The position numbers and the translations under genes are program-made. From an uncultured Collinsella sp. (GTDB lineage: Bacteria > Actinomycetota > Coriobacteriia > Coriobacteriales > Coriobacteriaceae), in the NCBI GenBank assembly GCA_902491345.1, contig CABUHI010000008.1, forward strand, positions 1 to 64,000: a DNA stretch of 64,000 bases. Reading direction: 5' to 3'. This document shows positions 53,171-61,654 of the stretch, piece by piece. Numbering within the stretch: the first letter of the stretch is position 1; every line of letters begins with the position of its first letter. The notes under the pieces are model-generated. The model was given only the letters and a program-made list of their open reading frames with translations. It did no database searches and was not told the origin of the DNA.

Positions 53171-55948
53171 CTATTTACGACCGAACTTGATTTTGATTGC
53201 GCGTTTCAAAGCGTACTTGCCGAGGCTTGGGAGCTTTTGCTCGTATTTGACCATCGTGGAGCACTCGGGGCGGTCGCGATCCAGATGGATGGCGTCGAAC
53301 GCGCACTTGGTGGTGCACAGGCCGCAGCCGATGCACTTGTTGGGGTCGACGATCGAGGCACCGCAACCCAGGCAACGGGCGGTCTCGGCGCGCACCTGCT
53401 CTTCGGTAAAGGTCTCGACGTACTCGCTAAACGGCGCGGCCTTCTCGCGCTCGCGGTTCACGTGGGCAACCTCGCGGCTCGCGTTGTCGTAGCTCTCGAT
53501 CACGACATCGTCGCGGTCGAGCGCGGTGTAGCGGCGCTGGTTGCGGCCGATGGTGAGCGTGGAGCCCGGCTGCACAAAGCGATGGATGGAGACGGCGGCC
53601 TCGTGACCGGCGGCGATGGCGTCGATGGCAAAGCTCGGACCGGTATAGACGTCGCCGCCCACAAAGATGTCGGGCTCGGCAGTCTGATAGGTCTGGGGAT
53701 CGGCAAGAGCACCCTGGCCGCGGCCAAGCTCCACCTTGGAGCCAGCCAACAGGTCGCCCCACACAATGGACTGGCCAATCGACATGACGACACGGTCGGC
53801 ATCGACACGACGCAGATCGTTCTCGTCGTACTCGGGCGCAAACCGGCCCTCGTCGTCAAAGACGCGCGTGCAGCGCTTGAAGGTGATACCGCACACACGG
53901 CCGGACTCGTCCAGGTGAACCTCCTTGGGACCCCAACCACAGCTGATGTGCGCGCCGTCCTCGATGGCCTCGCGACGCTCTTCCTCGCTGGCGGGCATCT
54001 GGGCCTCGCTCTCCAGGCAGAACATCTCGACGTGCTCGGAGCCCAGACGGCAGGCGTTGCGGGCCACGTCGATGGCCACGTTGCCGCCGCCCACCACGAT
54101 GGTGCGGCCGGGCAGCGCGTCGATCTTGCCGCTGTTGACCTCGCGCAAGAAGTCGACGGCCACGGTCACGTCCTCGGCATCCTCGCCCAGAATACCGGCA
54201 AGGCGGCCGCCCTGGCAGCCGATGGCAACATAAAAGGCCTTAAAGCCCTGCTCGCGCAGCTCATCGAGCGTCACATCGCGACCGACCTCCACGCCATAGC
54301 GGAACTCGGCACCCATCAGGCGAATAACCTCGACCTCGGCCTCGATAACGTCCTTCTGCAGCTTAAAGCTGGGAATGCCGTAGGTGAGCATGCCGCCCGG
54401 GCGCTCGTTCTTCTCGAACACGACGGGCTTGTAGCCCTTCTCGGCCAGGTAGAAAGCGCAGGACAGGCCGGCCGGACCGGCACCGATAATGGCGATCTTC
54501 TGGTCGAAGCCGCCAGCGCGCGTCGGCGTCACCACGGGCGGGACATAGCGGGTCGCGGCATCCAGATCGCGCTGGGCGATGAACTTCTTGACCTCGTCGA
54601 TGGCCACGGCGGCGTCCACACGGCCGCGGGTGCAGACATCCTCGCAGCGGCGATTGCACACACGGCCGCAGATAGCGGGCAGAGGGTTCTCGCGCTTAAT
54701 GAGTGCTAGGGCCTCGTCATAGCGACCCTGAGCCGCGAGCTTCAAATAGCCCTGAACGGCAACGTGCGCGGGGCAGGCCGTCTTGCAGGGCGCGGTGCCG
54801 GACTCATGCGTCTCGATGCGGTTGTCGTTGCGGTAGTTGGGCGACCACTTGGTGTGGTCCCACTTGGTGGCATCGGGCAGCTCCTGGCGCGGATACTCGG
54901 GCACCTGTCCGCCCGCCTTTTTGCTGCAGAGCTTCTGGCCCAGCTTGGCGGCGCCGGCCGGACACACCTCAACGCAGCGACCGCAGGCCACGCACTTGTC
55001 CTTCTCGACCTTGGCGACATAGGCCGAGCGCGACAGGTTGGGCGTGTTGAACAGCTGCGAGGTGCGCAGGGCGTAGCACACGTTGACGTTGCAGTTGCAG
55101 ATGGCGAAGATCTTGTTCTCGCCGTCAATGTTGGTGATCTGGTGCACAAAGCCGTTGTCCTCGGCCTGGCGCAGGATGTCGTAGACCTCGTCGCGGGTCA
55201 CGTAATGGCCACGATCGGTCTCGACCACGTAGTCGGCCATATCGCCCACGGCGATGCACCAATCGGCCGGGTCGTCGGCACAGCCCTCACCCATCACGCG
55301 ACGGCTCGCACGGCAGCTGCAGGTGCTGGCGGCATACTTACCCTCGTATTTGTCGAGCCAGTGCTCGATATGCTCAATAGGCACCGAGGTGCTCGCGGCA
55401 TCGATGGCCTTCTCGACCGGAATGACGTGCATGCCGATGCCGGCGCCTCCGGGCGGCACCATCGGCGTGGCCTTGGACAGCGGACCCTTGGATGCCTGTT
55501 CAAAGAACTTGGCGTAGACCGGATGCTCATCGAGCTGGCTCACGCGCATGTTGAGGAACTCGGCAGAACCCGGCACCAGCATGGGCAGGACCCACTGCTT
55601 GGCGCGCTCGGGGTTTTCCCAGTTATACTCGAGCAGACCCGTGTAGCTCATGTCGTCGAGCATCTTTTCGATATCGGCCTCGGGCATGCCGGTGAGCTTG
55701 ACCATCTCGGGCAGCGTATAGGGACGGCGCATCTTCATCTTGCAGAGTACCTCGGCCTGCTCGTCAGTCGCGGCCTCGGCAAACGACCAGTACTCGTAGC
55801 CCAGCAGCTCGTCGCGATGCAGCAGGCGGTTAGTGCAGTGCTCGCACAGTTTGACGATGGCCTCGCGCGGATGCTCCGGCAGCGGCGGCACAAACTCCGC
55901 ACCGATATCGGGCTCGGTGTAGCTAATCCCCGGTCCGTTGAGAATCAT
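53171..55948 (-). CDS. Large Fe-S/FAD pyridine nucleotide oxidoreductase (GltD-like fusion)
   Basis: A 925-residue cytoplasmic protein. Residues 1-130 include a winged-helix-like segment; 200-300 has several Cys (CSCRAS, CNCNVNVCY). A ferredoxin motif CVACGRCVEVCPAGA lies near 310. A GltD-type Fe-S N-domain follows (CKTACPAHVAVQGY ... CGRVCNRRCEDVC). The FAD site is IIGAGPAGLSCAFYLAEKG, the NAD(P) site VVGGGNVAIDVARNA, and IFVGGDVYTGPSFAIDAIAAG closes the flavin domain. A last double cluster CLGCGAS/CIGCGLCTTKCAF ends the protein. It likely moves electrons between NAD(P)H and ferredoxin or a partner enzyme. GAAGGGA precedes the ATG. The TetR gene is divergent, with two operators between. Confidence 0.85.
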   Translation of the reverse strand: MILNGPGISYTEPDIGAEFVPPLPEHPREAIVKLCEHCTNRLLHRDELLGYEYWSFAEAATDEQAEVLCKMKMRRPYTLPEMVKLTGMPEADIEKMLDDMSYTGLLEYNWENPERAKQWVLPMLVPGSAEFLNMRVSQLDEHPVYAKFFEQASKGPLSKATPMVPPGGAGIGMHVIPVEKAIDAASTSVPIEHIEHWLDKYEGKYAASTCSCRASRRVMGEGCADDPADWCIAVGDMADYVVETDRGHYVTRDEVYDILRQAEDNGFVHQITNIDGENKIFAICNCNVNVCYALRTSQLFNTPNLSRSAYVAKVEKDKCVACGRCVEVCPAGAAKLGQKLCSKKAGGQVPEYPRQELPDATKWDHTKWSPNYRNDNRIETHESGTAPCKTACPAHVAVQGYLKLAAQGRYDEALALIKRENPLPAICGRVCNRRCEDVCTRGRVDAAVAIDEVKKFIAQRDLDAATRYVPPVVTPTRAGGFDQKIAIIGAGPAGLSCAFYLAEKGYKPVVFEKNERPGGMLTYGIPSFKLQKDVIEAEVEVIRLMGAEFRYGVEVGRDVTLDELREQGFKAFYVAIGCQGGRLAGILGEDAEDVTVAVDFLREVNSGKIDALPGRTIVVGGGNVAIDVARNACRLGSEHVEMFCLESEAQMPASEEERREAIEDGAHISCGWGPKEVHLDESGRVCGITFKRCTRVFDDEGRFAPEYDENDLRRVDADRVVMSIGQSIVWGDLLAGSKVELGRGQGALADPQTYQTAEPDIFVGGDVYTGPSFAIDAIAAGHEAAVSIHRFVQPGSTLTIGRNQRRYTALDRDDVVIESYDNASREVAHVNREREKAAPFSEYVETFTEEQVRAETARCLGCGASIVDPNKCIGCGLCTTKCAFDAIHLDRDRPECSTMVKYEQKLPSLGKYALKRAIKIKFGRK

Positions 55949-56039
55949 AGTCGTCCCTTCTCTTGCCGCAGCCTGGCAGGCACGCAGCGCCCCTCTTTTT
56001 ACGGGCTCGACATGCCCCCACGCCGTTCACCCGTTATTG

Positions 56040-56077
56040 TTGACATTGTGTCAAAAACAGTATTGACGAACCGTCAA
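56040..56077. promoter_or_regulatory. Two TTGAC-N5-GTCAA operators
   Basis: Perfect 15-bp inverted repeats TTGACATTGTGTCAA (56040-56054) and TTGACGAACCGTCAA (56063-56077), centres 23 bases apart. They lie in the intergenic region shared by the flavoprotein gene and the TetR gene. The spacing puts both on one helix face, as expected for cooperative TetR dimers. Confidence 0.75.
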
Positions 56078-56136
56078 CAATATTCAAGACTGTTAGGCGA
56101 ACGGTCAGGCTCAAACGGATGAAAGGCGGCAAGCAC

Positions 56137-56799
56137 ATGAGCAGTAACGCAGCAGATACCTCTGTGGTCGATGCCGCCCCCGTATCCGATAGCGCGGCAA
56201 AGCGCTTGACGGGCGACGAACGCCGTCGCGAGATCCTCGATGCCGTGCGCACCGTAAGCTCCGAGCTGGGCGTGTCCCACCTATCGGTATCGGCCGTGAC
56301 CAAGCGAGCCGGCTGCACGCGCTCGCTGTTCTACCACTACTTTGCCGATATGGACGCCGCCGTCACCGCTGTTATGGACGAGGCGATCGACGGCTTTATC
56401 TCCGAGCTCGAGCAGTGGAACGCCGGCCGCACCGTCGGTGATATCGAGGGCGCGCTCGACACCGTCGCCCCGCTCTTTAAGCGTCTGGTCGCCAGCGGCC
56501 ACGAACTGCCGAGTACACTCACCTCAAGCAGCGGCGCGCTCTACGGCGGCTTTTTGCACAACGTGGTCCAGCGCGTGGCGCAGTATATCTGCGACACCAC
56601 CGTGGTGGATTTTGTCGCCCATCACGAGCTGCGCATCGACCATGTCTACGAAACGTTCTACACCCTCATCATGGGTCTTTTAATGTATATCCGCACGCAC
56701 CCCGATGTGCCCGACGAGACGGTCAAGGAAATCATCGCCTCGACGCTCCACATCGAGGGCTATACCGCCAAGTATCCGGAGCGCAAGCCCCAGAACTGA
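56137..56799 (+). CDS. TetR-family transcriptional regulator
   Basis: A 220-residue repressor. The N-terminal helix-turn-helix (about 30-75) reads ILDAVRTVSSELGVSHLSVSAVTKRAGCTRSLFYHYF, typical of TetR. The C-terminal domain is helical and unassigned. GGCGG before the ATG at 56137 favours that start over an ATG six codons upstream. Paired palindromes upstream suggest autoregulation and control of the divergent flavoprotein-hypA genes, and perhaps of the downstream DUF5692 gene. Confidence 0.85.
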   Translation: MSSNAADTSVVDAAPVSDSAAKRLTGDERRREILDAVRTVSSELGVSHLSVSAVTKRAGCTRSLFYHYFADMDAAVTAVMDEAIDGFISELEQWNAGRTVGDIEGALDTVAPLFKRLVASGHELPSTLTSSSGALYGGFLHNVVQRVAQYICDTTVVDFVAHHELRIDHVYETFYTLIMGLLMYIRTHPDVPDETVKEIIASTLHIEGYTAKYPERKPQN

Positions 56800-56862
56800 C
56801 GACATTTGGCCAAACTGTCCGCGATCAGAAGAGGGGCCGCGGGCGTGTGAAAGGAGAGCAGC

Positions 56863-57870
56863 ATGCTGTTCGATGTTTGGGGTAGCGATACCCTTATCCA
56901 CTGGGCCGGCTGGGCCATGGTCTTTATTGGCCTGATCGTGCTCAACGAGGTCGGCCGCCGCACCAAGCTCGGCGCGGCCATCATCTTTGGCGTGGCTCCG
57001 CTGGCCATGACCATCTACTGCGTCGCCATCGCCGTCGGCGTTTCGCAGGGTGCCGAGTGGGCGCTCACCAACCCCACCCATGTGTACCAGAACAGCTGGT
57101 TCCACTACGCCAAGGTGTACGCGGCGCTGGCCGGTTGCTGGGGCTTCATCGCCATTAAGTACCAGTGGGGAAAGATCGGCAAGGCGCATTGGTTCCGCGC
57201 ATGGCCGTTTGTGATCGTCGCCATCAACATCTTGATCGCCGTCGTGTCCGACTTCGAGAGCGCCTATCACTTCTTTGTCCTGGGCGAGTCCACCTGGGTC
57301 ACCTCCGAAGGTGCCACGCAGCTGGCCGGCTGGAACAACGTGTTCAACGGTATCGCGGGCATCATCAACATCTTCTGCATGACCGGTTGGTGGAGCGTCT
57401 ACGCCTCCGAGGACAAGACCGACATGCTGTGGCCCGACATGACCTGGGTCTACATCATCGCCTACGATATCTGGAACTTCTGCTACACCTACAACTGCCT
57501 GCCCACCCACTCCTGGTTCTGCGGCTTTGCGCTGCTGCTGGCGCCCACCGTCGCCGCCTTTATCTGGAACAAGGGCGGCTGGATTCAGAACCGCGCCTTT
57601 ACGCTGGCCATTTGGTGCATGTTTGCCCAGGTGTTCCCGTACTTCCAGGAGGAGTCCATCTTTGTGACGCACTCCACGCTCGATCCCGGCGCCGCCACCG
57701 CGGTCTCGGTCGCCGCGCTGGTCGCCAACGTCGCCGCGATCATCTACGTCGCCTACCGTGCCAAGAAGCTCGGCCGCAATCCCTACAAGCAGGATGTCTT
57801 TGAGGGCACCAGCGATTGGGAGAAGGCCACTGCCCGCCGCGCCAAGGTTGATTACGCGCACGCCGAGTAA
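56863..57870 (+). CDS. DUF5692-like polytopic membrane protein
   Basis: A 335-residue protein with about eight to nine hydrophobic helices and many Trp/Tyr/His residues in loops (NSWFHYAKVYAALAGCWGF; YDIWNFCYTYNCLPTHSWF). The pattern fits DUF5692, a family without known function that is frequent in gut Coriobacteriia. AAAGGAGAGCAGC precedes the ATG. It follows the TetR gene by 63 bases on the same strand, so it is probably under that regulator. A transporter or sterol/bile-related role would be guesswork. Confidence 0.75.
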   Translation: MLFDVWGSDTLIHWAGWAMVFIGLIVLNEVGRRTKLGAAIIFGVAPLAMTIYCVAIAVGVSQGAEWALTNPTHVYQNSWFHYAKVYAALAGCWGFIAIKYQWGKIGKAHWFRAWPFVIVAINILIAVVSDFESAYHFFVLGESTWVTSEGATQLAGWNNVFNGIAGIINIFCMTGWWSVYASEDKTDMLWPDMTWVYIIAYDIWNFCYTYNCLPTHSWFCGFALLLAPTVAAFIWNKGGWIQNRAFTLAIWCMFAQVFPYFQEESIFVTHSTLDPGAATAVSVAALVANVAAIIYVAYRAKKLGRNPYKQDVFEGTSDWEKATARRAKVDYAHAE

Positions 57871-57937
57871 CGTGTTTATTCCGTCCACATTTGGATGTAG
57901 GCAAACTTAGCCGACGCCGCAATCGCGCGTCATGCGC

Positions 57938-57976
57938 AGCCCCGGAAAGCGATTCGCCCGCTTTCCGGGGCTTTTT
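57938..57976 (+). terminator. Terminator of the TetR-DUF5692 unit
   Basis: A 13-14 bp stem (AGCCCCGGAAAGC with its complement) and TTTTTG tail, 70 bases after the DUF5692 stop. Confidence 0.85.
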
Positions 57977-58097
57977 GTTGTTGTACTTTCATTCAAAAAC
58001 ATGCGCATATATAAAATCGGATTTCAAATCATGCGGCGGCTCTATGGGGTCCCGTTTTTGGGTACAGTGTTGTCCCGATATTGAGCTTGGGGGATAT

Positions 58098-59600
58098 ATG
58101 AAAGATGAGACGCGTGGCCACGAGGATGCGGCCCAAGATGCAGAAGCGTGTGCCGAGGCCCTGGAGAGCCTAGACCAGATCGCGCTGGCCGAGATTGCGT
58201 TTGACGATTCGAGCGTTGATGTGCGGGATGAGCCGGAAATCGAGGCGCAGCCCGATGATCGGGATGCAAAAGACGATGGCACCGCGCTCACCGAAGACGA
58301 GGCGGGGCACGAGGAATCCGAATGCGAGGCCGACGACCGGCCCGAATCCGACACGAGCGAGGAAACCATCTTGCTCGACAGCTTGCCGGCCGAAGATTCG
58401 CTGACCCGCGAGCTTCCCGGCCTGGGCTCTACGCCTGTCGTAGACGAGACCATCGCCATGGGCGATATTCCCCTACCGTCCGTTCCCTCGGCACATGAGG
58501 CCGAGGCCCGTCACCGCAAGATGTCGCCCAAGCGACGCAACCTGATGGTGGCAGGCGTTGTTGCCGTCGCACTTGTCGCCGGCGGCGCGGGCTACGCAGC
58601 CTGGAACGGATACCGGCAAGAGCAGGCTGCCATCACCGCCGCCAATGCCCACACGATGATGTCGGTGCAGATTGGCGTACACGCCGCGGGGCTCGACTGT
58701 TCCGCCGGCTCCAAGATTCCCGTGCAGGTGAGCGGGCAGGATTCCGACGGTTCTTCCGTGAGCGAAACGCTCTACGTTGACGAGCATGGTCGTGGCATTA
58801 AGCTGCTGCCCGGCGATTACACGTTCTCCATTGCTGGATCCCCCATCGCGGCCGACGGCACCATCTACACTGTCCCGACCACCAAGGCGCAGGTCACCAT
58901 TAAGAGCGATGGGCAGGATTTGAGTGCCCAGGCCACCTTTAAGCTCAAGGTGCCTTCGGCCGACACGGTGACTGACGACCAGATCGATGCCGCCGCCAAG
59001 TATGCCGAGGAAGGCGGGGTGAACTCCGCCGCGGTCGCAAAGGTGCTCCAGCAGGCGGCAACCGCGCGCCGTGACGCCGCCGTCAACGCCGTGAGCTCCC
59101 GCGAGGCACAGGCGGCCCGCGACGCCGATGCTCGACATAAGGCAACGGACCTGTATCAGCTCGATATTCCCGTTGAGTGGTACGGCAAAGTCGCGACTTG
59201 GCAAAACGGCAGCACGCTGTGCATTTATCTGGACGGCGACACCAACACACCGCTCGTGACGCTCGTCGCGGTGCGCGAGGGCGAGAGCTTTACGCCCGAT
59301 GAGGGCGATGCGGTTTTGGGTGCGGCAAGCCTCGGCAACGGCTACACCGTCTACGCCAGCGGCCCCGTCTATCCGTACGTGGTGCCCCAGACCATCAACG
59401 GGCGCACGCAAGACCCCGTGTCGACCTACCCCATGGACACGGCCATTGAGCTTGTCGAGCTTACGACCGGCAACCGCTACACCTATAGCCAGATCAAGAA
59501 CGTGCTGGTCGGCAAAGACGGCAAGGCTGACGCCGCCACCAAGCTCGAATGCGACTACCTCGCCCAGATTCTGATGCCGAGCATCAAAGCCCAAGACTAG
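58098..59600 (+). CDS. Anchored extracytoplasmic protein of unknown function
   Basis: A 500-residue protein. Residues 1-135 are very acidic (many Asp/Glu) and probably cytoplasmic and disordered; a hydrophobic helix lies near 150-172 (NLMVAGVVAVALVAGGAGYAAW). The external part has a beta-rich domain (YTFSIAGSPIAADG), a helical Ala/Arg/Asp-rich middle and a C-terminal domain. No known family is recognised. The start at 58098 follows GGGGGA; a 69-codon upstream extension crosses the previous terminator and is rejected. The acidic cytoplasmic tail with Ser/Thr could be a substrate of the nearby kinases, but this is speculative. Confidence 0.72.
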   Translation: MKDETRGHEDAAQDAEACAEALESLDQIALAEIAFDDSSVDVRDEPEIEAQPDDRDAKDDGTALTEDEAGHEESECEADDRPESDTSEETILLDSLPAEDSLTRELPGLGSTPVVDETIAMGDIPLPSVPSAHEAEARHRKMSPKRRNLMVAGVVAVALVAGGAGYAAWNGYRQEQAAITAANAHTMMSVQIGVHAAGLDCSAGSKIPVQVSGQDSDGSSVSETLYVDEHGRGIKLLPGDYTFSIAGSPIAADGTIYTVPTTKAQVTIKSDGQDLSAQATFKLKVPSADTVTDDQIDAAAKYAEEGGVNSAAVAKVLQQAATARRDAAVNAVSSREAQAARDADARHKATDLYQLDIPVEWYGKVATWQNGSTLCIYLDGDTNTPLVTLVAVREGESFTPDEGDAVLGAASLGNGYTVYASGPVYPYVVPQTINGRTQDPVSTYPMDTAIELVELTTGNRYTYSQIKNVLVGKDGKADAATKLECDYLAQILMPSIKAQD

Positions 59601-59635
59601 CCGGGCGCATCATGGTGCTCCCCAACCGTGATGAA

Positions 59636-59657
59636 GGGGCCAGGAGGTCCTGGCCCC
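59636..59657. terminator. Hairpin between convergent genes
   Basis: GGGGCCAGGA and TCCTGGCCCC form a 10-bp perfect stem with a two-base loop between the convergent genes at 59600 and 59674. No T-run; it may act from both sides. Confidence 0.45.
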
Positions 59658-59673
59658 ACAGATCCGTAGATGA

Positions 59674-61026
59674 TTAGGCAAGGAGCCACTTCCATGCGGG
59701 CACAACGTGTACCGCACCGTGCTCGCATGGAATATCGGCCTGCTCATCCATGGTAACGATTGCCGACTCGCCAAGATCGAACTGGGCCATCGAGGCATCA
59801 AGCGCGGCAATTTCGCGCTCGCGCGTTTTCTCACTTGCCATATCCACACTCACCTGAATCAGGCTATAAGCCCGCATGAGAAGTGCGTCCCCAGCCACAA
59901 AGTCCACCTCATGGCTTTTGCTCTTCTCTTTGATCAGCAGGCGGCAGACCGAGCCGGTCCTCACCGCGGGAGTCCTTCTTCTTAGCGCATTGAACACTGC
60001 GGTCTCGAGCCTCTGGCCCTGGTCCAATGCTGATGCGGGAGAGAATGCTCCAAACATCGCAGGGTCGACAGCGTAGACCTTAGACGCAGACCGCATGTTA
60101 TTTGCCAATGAACGCGTGAACTCCGGCACAGAAAATAACAGGTAGGCATCCTCATAATACTCAAGTAAATCGCTGAGCGAATTACGACTGACGGGTATCT
60201 GCCTGCTCTTGAACTCGTTGTACACTTTGTTCACCGACAGCTCTCGTCCCGAAGATGCCATACACCGCGTCAGGAACAGCGATGCCAGGCGAGGGTTCTT
60301 GACGTCGTAGCGTTCAACGACGTCCATGGCGACCGTTCGCGAAGCATATTCCTGTAGCAGCTGAATCGCGTCTGCGGGCGTCTGCCCAAGTGTCGCGATG
60401 AATCCCCCTCGTTCAAGATATCCGATCAGATGATGTCGAAGCAGCGCCGCATCGCTCGGGGAAAAGGTCACATCTGGCTCGGGAACGTTCCCCGTCTTAT
60501 ATCGAACGTATTCCGAAAAGCTCAATGGAAAAAGCTCTCGCACAAGAGAACGACCCCTGAACTCGCTCTTAAGTTCTGAGGACAGCATCTTAGAAGAAGA
60601 TCCCGTCACATAGACGGTCGCTTTCTCCGTATCGACTACACGCCGCAGAAACGCACCCCATTCGGGAATTTCCTGGATCTCGTCAAAGAAAATATAAGCG
60701 CCCTCGGTTCGAGCAGCAGGATACAGCGCATAGAACGTGTCGAGCACGTCCGCCAGCAGCGATGGCTCATACGGGCGCAAGCGCTCATCCTCAAAATTGA
60801 AGTAAAGCATCCGGTCAAGCTCGACGCCCCGGCTCTGAAGCCGCCGCATCTCCTGATACAGGCGATACGTCTTTCCACAACGGCGGGCCCCCACAATCAC
60901 ATTTACGATGTTGTCGCGCTTTGGCTCCTGTGGATTTCCTAGATCAAGGTCTCGCTCAAAGACCCGCGGAACCCCCTGCTGTTCAAAGTCCTTTATTTTC
61001 CGGGCGACCAAGTCGTTGAATGCCAT
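59674..61026 (-). CDS. AAA/DUF4143 ATP-binding protein
   Basis: A 450-residue protein. Walker A GARRCGKTYRL near residue 46, Walker B AYIFFDEIQEIPEW near 112, sensor VTGSSSKML near 140. The C-terminal DUF4143 region has EFTRSLANNMRSASKVYAVD and a PD-(D/E)XK-like end (KSKSHEVDFVAGD). It is of the same general type as the protein at 16.6 kb but only distantly alike. Start at 61026 lies within reach of a nested palindrome and TATAAT box, pointing to autoregulation. Composition is less GC-rich than flanks. Biological role is unresolved for the family. Confidence 0.82.
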   Translation of the reverse strand: MAFNDLVARKIKDFEQQGVPRVFERDLDLGNPQEPKRDNIVNVIVGARRCGKTYRLYQEMRRLQSRGVELDRMLYFNFEDERLRPYEPSLLADVLDTFYALYPAARTEGAYIFFDEIQEIPEWGAFLRRVVDTEKATVYVTGSSSKMLSSELKSEFRGRSLVRELFPLSFSEYVRYKTGNVPEPDVTFSPSDAALLRHHLIGYLERGGFIATLGQTPADAIQLLQEYASRTVAMDVVERYDVKNPRLASLFLTRCMASSGRELSVNKVYNEFKSRQIPVSRNSLSDLLEYYEDAYLLFSVPEFTRSLANNMRSASKVYAVDPAMFGAFSPASALDQGQRLETAVFNALRRRTPAVRTGSVCRLLIKEKSKSHEVDFVAGDALLMRAYSLIQVSVDMASEKTREREIAALDASMAQFDLGESAIVTMDEQADIPCEHGAVHVVPAWKWLLA

Positions 61027-61033
61027 AATTCTC

Positions 61034-61095
61034 CAATCTTGCTCTCTAGCTAATCAAAATTATACCTATTCTTGATTAATTGAAGAGCAAGATTG
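61034..61095 (-). promoter_or_regulatory. Nested palindromic operator over the promoter of the AAA/DUF4143 gene
   Basis: Outer arms CAATCTTGCTCT (61034-61045) and AGAGCAAGATTG (61084-61095) and inner arms TAATCAA/TTGATTA (61051-61057, 61072-61078) surround a minus-strand TATAAT (61059-61064), 33 bases upstream of the ATG. This is the layout of an autorepressor site. Confidence 0.65.
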
Positions 61096-61349
61096 TGTGT
61101 AGCTTGATTAACGCTTAAGCAAGTTTTTTCACTGTTATTGCTCCGAAGGATATCGAGTGGCTAAGAGGACAACCGAGCTCGAATGCGACTCCCCGAGCAG
61201 TTAATTTGGGACGGGGCTTTTTTGACTACCCTCCCCCTGTAGAAAGATCCCTAACGCAGTTGCGGTGAAATAGGGACTGTTTTTGCTGGTCAAACTGCAA
61301 AACAGTCCCTATTTCACCGCAACTTAATTGGTGGCCTTTTGGGTGGCAC
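61096..61349. other. Intergenic stretch containing palindrome copy 3
   Basis: No ORF is supported. It holds the 67-bp palindrome at 61258-61324 and a GGGGCTTTTTTG run near 61213 that may be a weak terminator. Confidence 0.4.
61258..61324. repeat. 67-bp palindromic element, copy 3
   Basis: Same ends (AGTTGCGGTGAAATAG / CTATTTCACCGCAACT) and length as copies 1 and 2. The inner stem has changed to GGGACTG / CAGTCCC, keeping complementarity. Confidence 0.85.
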
Positions 61350-61523
61350 TCAGCGCCACGGGTCGGCTTCGAACATTGGCTCGCGCTCGGGGCGGCGATC
61401 ACTGTAGGGATCGTAGCCGTCGTCGTCCTCGTTCTCGGCACGGATATAGGGGTCGCGCGGCTTGGGCGCCGGTTTGGACGTGGGCTTGAGCGCCGGCGCG
61501 CTTGTCTTGATCTCGTCTTTCAT
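61350..61523 (-). CDS. Small acidic/Pro-rich ORF after clpB
   Basis: A 57-residue ORF, MKDEIKTSAPALKPTSKP at the start and a tail of NEDDDGYDPYSDRRPERE type. It has no membrane span and is probably disordered. GAGGAG lies eight bases before the ATG at 61523; another ATG two codons earlier is too near. It is separated from clpB by a terminator. Codon usage is like the neighbours, so a genuine small protein is likely, but no family is recognised. Confidence 0.55.
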   Translation of the reverse strand: MKDEIKTSAPALKPTSKPAPKPRDPYIRAENEDDDGYDPYSDRRPEREPMFEADPWR

Positions 61524-61573
61524 CTGCATAGCTCCTCGCATCGCATCCGTTCAACATCATCGATTGTCGCACG

Positions 61574-61610
61574 AAAAAGGGCGGCGGACCCAATTGGATC
61601 CGCCGCCCTT
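61574..61610 (-). terminator. Terminator of clpB
   Basis: The arms AAGGGCGGCGGA and TCCGCCGCCCTT form a 12-bp stem; on the minus strand TTTTTC follows. It lies 45 bases after the clpB stop. Confidence 0.85.
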
Positions 61611-61654
61611 GGTGTTTAGAGACGGCTGGTAGATTTTAAGGCATGTCCCAAAAT

